From contig CM064433.1 in the NCBI GenBank assembly GCA_032690845.1, positions 39,368,658 to 39,432,657 on the forward strand: a stretch of DNA of 64,000 nt, in the 5' to 3' direction. The first letter of the stretch is position 1. Each line of letters begins with the position of its first letter. The notes beneath the pieces were generated by a model. The model did not search any database. It had not been told where the DNA came from and saw nothing but the letters and a program-made list of their open reading frames with translations. Below are positions 1 to 10,219 of the stretch, one piece after another. Source of the DNA: Eleusine coracana subsp. coracana. Its lineage: Eukaryota; Streptophyta; Magnoliopsida; Poales; Poaceae. The translations under genes were made by a program, and so were the position numbers.

Positions 1-89
1 TCACGCTCTAACGGCTAGTACATTGCTACACGTAGGTAGTCTAGTACATCATCTTATGCAATGCCACATAGAATTTTTGATGATGTGAA

Positions 90-124
<35 letters not shown>

Positions 125-607
125 TGAGAGAAATAGACGGTTGTCTTGCGAAGCAGACATCATGCACTAAACTTTAGAACTATGAGACAACTTATATATC
201 ATTTTACGAGTTTTAGTTGTCATACGACTCATAAATATTTTTATTTTATCTATAAATTAAGGGATTGAAAAAATATTATGAGACAACTAACAACCCATTG
301 TACAAGTGATCTGCTAGACCATCTCAAGATGACACGTCATGCATGAGACGACATATAAGACTATACGTTATACTTGTCCTAAGAGGTTGGCCCATGACCG
401 AAAGTTACAAACCTTTTAGGACCGGAGTATACTAAAACCGTGAAGGACTAGTGATATAGAAAATGAGGGGGGGGGGGGGGGGGGGGAGGGGAGACTAATG
501 CTGAGTTGCTGACGGTAAAGAAAGCTCCGAACCCATAAAACTAGTTTCGTATTTTCATAGGTAAGATTTCCTATATTTTTTAAAATCGGGTGTCCCATCT
601 CCGATAT
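1..607. other. Gene-free flank with GA and poly-G tracts
   Basis: No coding sequence is supported. A (GA)n microsatellite lies at about 93-121 and a run of 20 G at 467-486. The rest is AT-rich. If the wall-associated-kinase gene to the right continues off the left edge, this stretch is part of its first intron. Confidence 0.5.
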
Positions 608-1273
608 CGCTACCACAAAACGGGTCTTTAGTGATGGGTATCTAGGGTCTTTAGCGACGTGAACTGTCTCCGTCTCAATTTTTACGTCTCTAAGTCAGAG
701 GCTATAGACGGTGATTTGACCGTCACTAAAACCGGACCTATAGAGACATCACACTCATCCTTGTCACTAAAAGCTTTAGAGACAGGTTTAAAAAACTGTC
801 ACTAGTTTTTAGAGATGGGTGAAACAAACGTATACAGACGTGTCTAGAAAACCACCACTATTTTTAGTGATGGATGCCTATAAACCTGTCACTGTTGCGG
901 TCCTACAGAGACACATGTAGCAACAATCCCCGTCTCTAATGATAAATAGAAAAAACAAAAAGAAAATAAAAATGCACCTGTCACTGTCTCTATATGGTTA
1001 TGCAATAGGGACGGGCAAACAAAATTGTGTCACTACAATTGAATCCCGTCCCTATAGCTTGAACAACTAGAGACGAGTTTTCAAAAGCCATCACTACTAC
1101 TAAAAACCCGTCCCTATTATTTGAAGCTATAGAGACAGACTTTTTTATACACGTCACTAAATCATTTGCTATAGATAATTTTCTAGAAACACGTCACTAT
1201 AAAGTGATATAGTGACATGACTATTTTAGCCATCGCTAAACTTATGTCACTAAAGCCTGATTTTGTGGTAGTG
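608..1273. mobile_element. Non-autonomous CACTA element, 666 bp
   Basis: The left end is CGCTACCACAAAAC (one change from CACTACCACAAAA) and the right end is TTTTGTGGTAGTG, giving near-perfect terminal inverted repeats. The flanks are a perfect 3-bp duplication TAT (605-607 and 1274-1276). The interior repeats the GTCACTA / TAGTGAC sub-terminal motif many times on both strands and has no coding capacity. It ends 11 bp from the stop of the adjacent WAK-like reading frame. The same end sequence recurs at 16286-17713, so both are members of one family. Confidence 0.85.
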
Positions 1274-1284
1274 TATGAGATTAA

Positions 1285-2256
1285 TTAATTCCAAGAAAAG
1301 TTGGGTAAAGGAGGACGGTTGGAAGGTTCACCTTGGCAGCCATCGGGACGATAAGGGTTACCCTGGAATCCTTCTTTGCAGTTACAGATGTAGCCTTGTC
1401 CGCCGGCTGCCCCGATGCACCGGCTGTTGCTGCTGACGCACGCGTATTCAGGCTTCGTGGACGCGACATGACAGTCATCGTATGGGTATGAGATGGCCCA
1501 GTCAAGCACCACCGGCACCAGTCTATCATGTAACTCGTTCGAGGTCACGTAGCTTGTTGAGAAGGAGAAGTTGGACGAGTCCATAAGCACCGCGTAGCTG
1601 CAGGGGCTCTTGCTAATGTTGCTCGTCTCGCCCAAGTTCTTGTCGAACCACACTTGGTAGTACTGCAAGCCCGACGGGATTGTCGTCTGGCAGCAGCCCA
1701 TCCCGGAGCAGGAGCCGTTTGCAAGGCCCGTTAGGTAGTAGTCCGACCGGCACATGGCGACGCACCCGGTCTTGTAGGTTGCTTTGTTGCCTGTGCTGTC
1801 GCCGATGTACGCTAGCGTCCGGCACCCCACCACCGTGAACTTGTTGGCGGTGTCGGAGAACTTGAACGACGTTCCCGTCAGGTTCCAAGACCACTCGTTG
1901 GAACGCAGACCCTCATACGAGGTCTCGTGGCAGTAATAAGAGATGTTGTTGAGCACCCGCACCTGACCACTCGAGAGGGAGATGTCGACGATCTCGGTAC
2001 CGGAGAATCCCAGGAACGGCTTGAAGACGCCGTTCCCAGTGTCATTACACTGGATTAGGAAGCCCGGCATCAGCATGCAGTGACCAGGTCCATAGCCGAA
2101 CGGGAAAGGGATGTCGACGCCGCCGCATTTTCTTTGGCACCAGCCGTCGTCAGGCAGCGGCGGCGATCCATCTGTCACGGCGGAGGTGGGGAGCAGTGGC
2201 GCCGCATGTGCTGTGCCAAGCCACAGTAGTGCTGCTAATACTGCACGGTATGCCAT
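1285..2256 (-). CDS. Wall-associated receptor kinase-like ectodomain, first exon
   Basis: This is a 323-residue reading frame on the minus strand. It starts with a signal peptide (MAYRAVLAALLWLGTAHA). Next comes a cysteine-rich galacturonan-binding WAK domain with the diagnostic CGGVDIPFPFG motif near residue 45. An EGF-like segment (YACVSSNSRC...CNCKEGFQGNPY) runs over about residues 270-308. WAK-like proteins span the plasma membrane, bind pectin outside and signal through a cytoplasmic kinase. Here no transmembrane or kinase segment follows. A good splice donor (CCAAG|GTGAAC) sits just after the EGF segment, with exon 1 ending at about 1332. That matches the usual WAK gene structure, so the last 15 or so codons are probably intron read-through. 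The kinase exons would lie beyond position 1 or are lost. Several N-glycosylation sites are present. Family assignment is firm; completeness is not. Confidence 0.85.
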   Translation of the reverse strand: MAYRAVLAALLWLGTAHAAPLLPTSAVTDGSPPLPDDGWCQRKCGGVDIPFPFGYGPGHCMLMPGFLIQCNDTGNGVFKPFLGFSGTEIVDISLSSGQVRVLNNISYYCHETSYEGLRSNEWSWNLTGTSFKFSDTANKFTVVGCRTLAYIGDSTGNKATYKTGCVAMCRSDYYLTGLANGSCSGMGCCQTTIPSGLQYYQVWFDKNLGETSNISKSPCSYAVLMDSSNFSFSTSYVTSNELHDRLVPVVLDWAISYPYDDCHVASTKPEYACVSSNSRCIGAAGGQGYICNCKEGFQGNPYRPDGCQGEPSNRPPLPNFSWN

Positions 2257-2397
2257 GGATGGATTGGGCGTTGTGAGCTGTCCTGAGAAACGGACCGATC
2301 ATATAAAGAGCAGCCGCAACGGTGGTATCTACGTAGCCTTCTTTTACCATCAGACTGTGGAGAAGTAGACGAGAAAAGGATGTATTTTTCTAGGGCC

Positions 2398-3071
2398 AAT
2401 TCCTTACATGTCATTATAAATTTCATTAATCCCGGATCCGTTATTGTAAAACCACTTATCTCGTAGGTGTCATTGAGTTACAAAATCAATCCCAAATTTC
2501 CCATCCATGTCATTTTCAGCATATGACTTTTTTAAAAATTACCAAAGTGCCCTTGAGGTCATCTTCAACCTTGAGCTCGTTTTAGTAAAAAAAAATCCCG
2601 ATTGCTCAACCTGCCTGCCATGCATGGCGGTGGGGTGGAGGGCTCTGAACTTGCCCATGCCTCCCTCAGCGGCGGGGCGGAGCTCACCCCCGCGTGCCTC
2701 CATGGCTGACGGGGCTCGAGCTCGCCTACGCCTACATCGGCGGTGGGGTGAAGCTCGCCTGCGCCTGCCTCGGCGGCGGAGCGGAGCTCGCACGCGTCCA
2801 TGGCGGCGGGCTCGAGCTCATCCACACCTGCCTCAGCACTGGGGCTCGAGCTTCCCCGCCCCTGCCATGGCAGAGAGAGCAGACAGCCATAGCCATGGGA
2901 GAGAGAAGAGAGAAGGAAAAAGATGAGGGCAATTTCATCTTTTCATATGCTTGACTAGTCAACAATGACATATAAGGGATAAAAATTTCATTTAAATGGT
3001 ATATATGGAATAAGCAATTTTGCGATGATATATTTGAGATTAGGTCAATTTACAATGGCTTTGAAGGAATT
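2398..3071. mobile_element. Probable non-autonomous TIR element with GC-rich core
   Basis: The left edge AATTCCTTACATGTCATTA is matched in inverse orientation at the right edge (about 3040-3071) with a few differences, and similarity runs inward about 30 bp. The core (2600-2870) is GC-rich with short imperfect repeats of a GGGGCTCGAGCTCGC-like unit, which open several short frames that look non-coding. I found no clear target-site duplication. The superfamily is unknown; Mutator-like is possible. Confidence 0.5.
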
Positions 3072-4176
3072 ATCTCATTTTTCTGTCCTCGAACCTGCCG
3101 TCTGACGTGTTTGAGAAGATTTTTTCTTCCATTACACGGATGGCAGCAGTTAGCCGACGACCAAGCATCAAGTCTTTGCCTGTTTGTGTCCTCATATCCG
3201 AATAAACGGTCAGGAGCAAAGCTTCACTTGTTGTCTTGCACACGCAATTAGAATTGACTGTCACTCTCTACAGTAACCTGCATTATTATGGAAACAAGTT
3301 GATGAATGCATCAGCTGCTAATTATAAATTATTATTTTGCAACTCTCCACCATGTCATTTGCAGGACTCTCACATCGACCGAGTAGTACTTCATTGTCTG
3401 CATTTAGAAAGAGTGTAATCTATTCATCTTCTGCAGTTGGGATGCTATTCATGTCCGTAATAATAGAGCAACGTAAGCAGCGTTGTTGGATTTTACATTC
3501 CATCTTGCAACATTTGCTTTGGATAATCATCGTGACTTCTAAGAATTTTTCTGCCAACCAGAGCCTTACAGCACCATGAAGTCAATGAGTGGAGCACCAG
3601 ATCTATTTTTTTGGAAAAATTGCAAATACCCACTTGTAAGTGAGGGGTTTTTCATTTACCCACTTACTAAAAATTTAGTTCAGTCTAACACCTGCAAGTA
3701 ATTTTATTTTCGTGGCATGTTCCCTAACTGTATGGTTATCGCATCAGTGCTATATATATAGGATATTTGACTTTGGATAATTACCTATTATAAATAGAGT
3801 ATTTTTAGAAATATCAACTTTTATGTAAATGAAATGTGAATAAACTGACTCTTTTCTGTTGTTTGATAAATTACCTATTAGAAAAAGAGTATCATTTAGA
3901 GAACAGAATATAACTCTTTTCTGTTGTTTGATAAATGGAAAAGGTCAAATGAGTAGTCCTGTTGCCCCAGGTATGCAAATACTTGCCCAACTGAAGCAGA
4001 GGAAGAGTTAACTTTGTCTGCTTTGAAACACCGAAACAGAAAAGCGGGGAGAACAGAGAAGCATCAGTTTAGCGATTCAGTTTTGGGACTAGCTTCAACA
4101 ATTCAGTTCTCTGAAGAAGAGGACGAGCTGATTTGGCGATTTGGATTTATTCTACACAATCACTTTACAGAGTGAT

Positions 4177-4245
<69 letters not shown>

Positions 4246-4792
4246 CAAAGTTTAGGGCCTTGCTGAGGATCTTGCACACAGGGCCTCAGAATTTTCGGGA
4301 CAGCCCTGATGTAGGCCTGTAGGGTGCATGTCGTCTTCACGTCCAAGCCCAGATTATCAAGATATTATCACGTCCAAGCCCAAATTTTCTTCTGAACCCA
4401 TGACAAAACTCATCGCAAACATGCACAAACACAGAACCTCTCATCTATCTTAATATCACGCTTCAACACATAGGAAGCCATTGGTTGCTAGCATATAGCC
4501 TGGCCTGGCTGGACGCATGCAGCAACATGGTGATTGGTTGCGTAGCTGACAATTCGATCCAGGCTCTAGTGATGCAAAATGCCTAGCGCGGCCTGGCTTC
4601 TGAGAAACAAAATCGGGTTTCATTTCTGGTGAGTCTGGCTCGCTCGGTACAGAGTGCCAACGACGCCGAGAGGACTTGTGAGAGCGAAAAACACGGACGG
4701 ATGCAACCGAACACCATCTCTTTGTGACCTGGCTGCATGTAAACAGGAACCGAACAAACTGAAAGTTGCAGCCGAAAAGCTTGGCTGACAGG
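3072..4792. other. Gene-free region with CT microsatellite
   Basis: No gene is supported. There is a (CT)n tract at 4191-4240 and a direct duplication of a 23-bp CTCTTTTCTGTTGTTTGATA-type unit at about 3846 and 3913. The short frames here have no recognisable features. The last 350 bases (4440-4790) were continuous with 8140 onward before the hAT element inserted. Confidence 0.5.
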
Positions 4793-7700
4793 CAAGGGCT
4801 GAGCTACGTTTAGTCTACCGGGTGCTGCCGCACCCAGTCAAAAATACGGACACCTCTAGAGCAAACAAAATTCTACCGTATTCGCAACCCCCCCCCCCCC
4901 CCTGGCCCAACTCACTGCACCCGCAGGCCACGGCCCAAGCGGCCGAGCTCAACAACGACAAGTCAACAAGCAGCTAGCTAAACAGAAGCGCTTAATCTCA
5001 AAAGAACAAAAGCTAAACAAAAGTCCACAATGCACATCAGAAGACCACGATGAACGTCGCCTATTTCTTTTTCTCCTTGATCGCCCACTCATTTTCTCTC
5101 GTTTTGCCTCGACGAGACGCCACCGCCATGAGACAACGCTGCTACGATGAAATCATCTAAACAGCCGACTATCAACGGCTGCCGGGCTGCCGATTACGGC
5201 AGGTCGTGAGCTGCTGCTGGGCTTGGCGCAAGCACGCCGCGCAGCGACGCAGCGTCATACAGGCAAGGGCGGAAGGCAGGTGTAGACGGACGGACACACG
5301 CCTCACACCTCTGTAAGCAAATTTAAAGGTCTTGCGTTCATTCAATCAACAACATGTCAATATTATCATGCAATGATTTCAATTTTATAGTTTTTGTTTT
5401 TTAAATATCCATCAATGCCTTGATAGTTTGTCTAGATTCTAGGTTAACCCTTTTTTCTTTGTTTCTTTTTGTGACATGTGATAATTGTTATTTATTGAAA
5501 TGATCTAATTAACTTAGTGTGTATGGTAGGAATAACATGGAAAGATTTTACAAATGAAAAGCACCAGAGAGTTATAGCGCAAGGAATTCATGTCGTCGAG
5601 ATGATATTAATTGGGAAGAGGAGATCAAATTTGACCCGGACTAAGAAAGGGAATTGATTCTTACCATCCTAACCAGAGAGAGGGTGAGAAGAAAATATTT
5701 GGAGAATGGGCCATGTCAACCTCATACATGCAATTTTCCCTCTTCACAAATAGGAGAAAAAACTAATAATCCTAGAAGTTTTCAACCTGAATGGTTTGAT
5801 GAGTTTGGAAGTTGGCTTGAATATAGTGAATCAAAAGATAGAACATATTGTTTCTGTTGTTTTTTGTTTAGAGAAAAGAAGGATGCAGGGTATAAAGCAT
5901 TTGTTGTTGAGGGCTGGAATGGTTTTCACAGGAAAGACCGACTAAAGATGCATGTTGGCGATGTTGGTGGAGCACACTATAGTGCTATGAAGAAGTGTGA
6001 TGATTTGTTACAGAGAAAGCAGCACATAGATATTTATTTGGAGAAGAAAGTGATGAATATAAGAGAGCTTATTTTATTAGATTGAATGGATCCATTGATA
6101 CTGCTAGGCTGCTATTAAAGCAAGGTTTGGCTTTTCATGGGCATGATGAGTCGAAGACGTCTTTGAACAAAGGGAATTTCTTGGATGTTTTTGATTGCTT
6201 AGCAGATCATGATCCAGATTTGGGGAAGGCAGTGAGTCTTGGAGGTAACAGTTGTATGGTGGCTCATGAAATCCAAACAAACATTGTTGAGTGCTTTGCA
6301 AATGAAATTCTACAATCTATTCTTAAAGACCTTGAGGATGATGTGTTTTGCCATCTAGTCGATGAGTCAAGGGATGTTTCTAGTAATGAACAAATGGTTG
6401 TGGTCCTAAGATATGTCGATAAATGTGGAATTGTGAAAGAGAGATTCATTGGCCTTGAGCATGTGACTCAAACTTCTTCTTCGTGTCTCAAGTCGTCTAT
6501 CGATTCTCTATTTGCAAAACTGAAGCTGAGCTTAAAACAAGTTAGAGGTCAAGGATATGACGGTGCTAGCAACATGCGAGGTGAGTTAAATGGGCTGCAA
6601 TCATTGATTATGAGAGAAAGTAGATCAGCATATTATGTTCATTGTTTTGCTCACCAACTTCAGTTAGTTATTGTGGCTGTTGTGAGAAAGCATAAGGGTA
6701 TTAGCAATTTCTTAACCAAGATTCATGACTTATCAAATGTGGTGGGTGGATCAGCCAAGAGAAGGGACATGATTAGGGATATCAATCATGAAAAAGTGGA
6801 GAAGGCCCTCGGTTGTGGGCAGCTAGAAACTGGAAGAGATTAAATCAAGAGCAATGTCTTCAAAGGCCTGGAGATACGCATTGGAGTTCCCATTATAGAA
6901 CTCTAAAAAGTTTCGTTGACATGTTCTCAACGGTCGTTGAAGTGCTAGAATTTGTGGAAAAGGATGACAGAGATTGGAAAAATAGAGACCAAGCATCAAA
7001 TATTCTAGTCTACTTTCAATCCTTTGACTTTGTATTTTACTTGCACCTCTTATTGACCACATTAACCACCACAAACACATTGTCATTAGCATTGCAACGC
7101 AAGGATCAAGACATTGTGAATGCTATGAAGTGTTTGAAATCAACTAGATTGCATTTGTGTAACCTTAGAAGAGATGGGTGGGCTAAATTATTAGATGAAG
7201 TCAATGAGTTTTGTGAGAGCCATGATATTGCAAGGCTAGAAATGGAAGATGCATATGTCGATCCCAAAAAATCTAGGAAGAAATCTGGAATTACAAGCAA
7301 GCATCACTATGAAGTGGATTGTTTTAATGAAGTTATAGATTGGTTAGTTCAAGAGCTTGATAGCCGCTTTAATGAGACAAGCTCTCAATTGCTTGTTTGT
7401 TCAGCCGCTTTTAGTCCAAGAGATTCATTCATGATTTTAATGTGGAGAGTTTGATAAACCTAGCAAAGCTATATCCTGATGATTTTAGTTCTAGAGATTT
7501 GAGGGATCTTAGTCACTACCTTTGCCTCTACATTGCTGGTGTGAGAGAAGACATCAATTCTCCACCATAAATACTATTAGTGAGCTTTCACAAAAGATGG
7601 TGGAGACAAGGAAAGATCTCACTTATCCATTGGTTTATCGGCTTTTAAAACGTGTACTAGTGTTGCCAATTGCTACTGCAACAGTGGAGAGAATATTTTT

Positions 7701-8132
7701 GGCTATTTGCTATGTGGAGTAATCGCATAGGTGATAAACACTTGAGTAATAGACTTATTTGCTATGTGGAGAAAGAAGAATTTAACAAAGTTACGAATGA
7801 AGTTGTGGTTCATCGCTTCATGAACATGGAAGGAAAGTGACGTAGATTTGATCTATAACAGGTAATGCATCTATTTTCTATTTTTCAATGATACATTCTA
7901 TAGATTTTTTTATTTGAATTGAATTATTTGTTTTTTAGGTCAATAACGATCTTTTGGTTGAGGATTATATTTTGTCTGTCCACTATAATTTAGTAATGGG
8001 TATGTACTTTAACCGCTATTTTATTGTTAATTTACATAATTGTTGCATCATATATAATTGCTATCATTTATCAAGATAGCACTTACAAGCGCACAGCCGC
8101 AACCCCTGCATATTTCTCTAGCTCCGCCCCTG
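4793..8132. mobile_element. hAT transposon, 3.3 kb, decayed
   Basis: Terminal inverted repeats are CAAGGGCTGAGCTA at 4793 and, reversed, CAGGGGCGGAGCTA ending at 8132. The 8-bp target duplication CTGACAGG (4785-4792) and CTGACGGG (8133-8140) differs at one base, as expected for an old hAT insertion. Inside, on the plus strand, is a broken transposase of the ZMYM1-like hAT type. Confidence 0.85.
5537..7840 (+). pseudogene. hAT transposase (TTF-zinc finger / DUF4371 type), disrupted
   Basis: Consecutive reading-frame pieces on the plus strand make up one protein. An N-terminal TTF-type zinc-finger segment (about 5654-6085) contains FQPEWFDEF, WLEYS and CFCCFLF. A DUF4371-like catalytic segment (6082-6843) has QVRGQGYDGASNM and VHCFAHQLQL. 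A middle segment runs 6813-7454. The C-terminal hAT dimerisation region (7522-7840) has LPIATATVERIF. The pieces sit in different frames or are separated by stops, including one near codon 7 and one after CYVE at about 7720, so no functional product is expected. The protein would cut and paste its host element. The assignment rests on the motif order and on the hAT ends around it. Confidence 0.85.
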
Positions 8133-8546
8133 CTGACGGGCCGACATCGTTTGTGCGAGCTAGCCAGGCCGCACTGAGAAAGAAACCAATCACGCCCAAA
8201 GTGAGTGATGCTTAAGCCATTATCAGCATTATGCACATGGGCTGATAGTAGATAACACAAGTGAAAAAAAGATGGCATCTATTTGCAGCGGCGAGACTGC
8301 ATTCATAAGTCTAATGCGATGCTGTGCTACTTGCAGTTTCACGCCAAGCTTCCAAATTAATGGAACAAAATTCTTATTTGATAATATTATACAAATAGTT
8401 AGCATCTTTTTGTGCAAAATTTTACAGTACCATAAAGAGAACAATATATGTGCATGCCGCTGTATTATATTTGTTTTTCTTTGTATAGGCACGTAGTATG
8501 ATATAAGTGGAAGCTATAGCTAGCGCAGAGCCATAGACAAACACAA
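8133..8546. other. Gene-free spacer
   Basis: Right flank of the hAT element and downstream region of gene C. I see no gene, RNA or repeat in it. Confidence 0.4.
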
Positions 8547-8715
8547 TCAATTTAACGTACGTTGTACTAGCATCAAATTAGTTGGATTCGAGGGCAAGAC
8601 CTTCTTCTTCACTTTCTCTTCAAGGAAGTCACCAACGCCAGCATCCTCCACCTCATCAAGGGCCCTGACCATGTCCGCATAAAGATCTTCGTCTTCCACA
8701 AGTAGGGTGAGGAGA
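8547..8715 (-). pseudogene. 3' part of family member C, separated from its 5' part by an L1 insertion
   Basis: On the minus strand this encodes about 55 residues beginning at LLTLLVEDEDLY and continuing through MVRALDEVEDAG to a C-terminus rich in lysine and ending LPSNPTN. It aligns with the C-terminal part of gene A (RVLLRQAVTQEDWDAAMARAEK... to VAVGSN). The DNA just before the stop (TTGGATTCGAGGGCAA on the plus strand) matches the gene A end (TTGGATCCAACGGCAA), shifted by one base in frame, so the stop is displaced. The rest of the gene resumes at 14084 on the other side of the LINE. Confidence 0.6.
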
Positions 8716-9062
8716 AGGATGGGATACCTGGACGGAGACACGGCCAAAGTCGTCTCCTCCAAGACAGACCCGATGGTAAGCATGGCTCCCACAACTGAAC
8801 CAGCGAGAGTGCATCAATTCAAACCGCCATAGGAAAGGGCCTCCAAGGTAGGAGAGCAAGTGGATGCGCCCCAACCCAACTCTGGGCCATGCGACTTGCA
8901 GCCCACAAAAGTAGGGATTGAGGTATCGCCCTCACGAACTCCTACTCCCCTCTCTGCTTTCAATTCTCTCTCAAATCTCTCTCCTACCCCACTGCTAGTG
9001 ACCAAATCAGCTCCTCTTGAGCGTGATTTTAGGGAGAAAGCAAACCCTAACTAAATCACGAG

Positions 9063-10216
9063 GTGGTTCGGGCATGTGTGGAAGAGGAACTCGGAGGTAG
9101 GGGATTGTTAGGTGATTTCGGTTGTAGCATCGAGCCCAAATCCGAAACCAACTCCCCTCAGTGCAGTTGGGGAGGAGTGGTCTACATTAGGAGGGCATAT
9201 GAGATCTTTTACGCAAGTGGTGAAATCAAGGCTGATTGCAACAAGGATGGAAGGGCGAGGATACAACTTCGCACCTATGAAGCTAAAACAGCCTTACAGT
9301 CTGCTGGCAAAATCAAAGAAGGGGATTTGCTAAGAAAAATGCAGCAGGAGGTGATGAATACAAATCTGAAAACACAAGAACAAGCCACAATGGAGGAACA
9401 GTTAGTACACTCTCCAAGCACATATCAAGGCACCCAGGAACCGCAAGTGCACTTTTCAAGTCAGGAAGAAGACACCAACCAACCACCAGCAGGGAATCAA
9501 GCTGAGAAACAAGTTAATAAAATGGAAAGCAACCATAAGGATAGTGATCTGATACAGAAGGAGAGGACTTCACTTTATGAGGGGGAAAACATCACCCAAT
9601 CAACAGAATCTGAGGATAACCTAAAAAAAGTAGAGAGATGAAAGCAAAGGTGCCCCAACAAAAGAAAAGGAAGGAAATAAACCTTGAAAATAATAGAAGA
9701 AGAATGAGGCTAAAAGGGCAAAATGGGAAGAATGTTGACAAAGTAGAAGAACTGGCAAAAAAAAAAAGAGGAACCTGGAAGGTACCAATCTCACTTCTAC
9801 TAACACTTTCTCTGTTTTAGACAATCCTATCTTAATTGATAAATCAGTAAAAATGGGAGTCAATGTAAATATTCCTAACATGGGTAAATGTAATCTAGTT
9901 AAAGACATAAAAATAGGCAGGCGCACTCTTGAAATGAAAATGAAACAACCAGAACCACTAATGAAGATAGACAAGTAGCTGAGATCACCTCTATTGATCA
10001 ACCACTTCTTGAATCGCATTCATAATCATGTGAAGATGAGGGTTTTCAGTTAGTCTCTTCCAAAAAGTCTAAGAGGAAAAAGAAGAAGAAGGTTTCTTAT
10101 TGTGGCAACAGAGAAAAGTATATGGCTTCTCCTCTTGGGAATGCAGGAAGAGAAGGGGAGAGCCCTAAGACAAGCTCTACGGTTTCTGTGAGGAAAGGTC
10201 CCAAAACCAAGCTATT
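9063..10216 (+). pseudogene. LINE ORF1 region, broken
   Basis: A plus-strand frame of 192 residues at 9063-9641 and overlapping frames carry a hydrophilic, lysine- and glutamine-rich protein with stretches such as SFTQVVKSRL and YNFAPMKLKQPYSLLAKSKK. It precedes the endonuclease in the position of plant L1 ORF1, the RNA-binding nucleocapsid-like protein. The frame switches several times. Assignment is by position and composition only; I see no intact zinc knuckle. Confidence 0.5.
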
Positions 10217-10219
10217 TAA

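Noticed and set aside
93..121. CRISPR-like or regulatory array in simple repeats (GA, CT, poly-G tracts)
   Set aside because: These are ordinary microsatellites without spacers. Similar tracts occur at 4191-4240, 36963-36997, 40371-40393 and 40784-40807.
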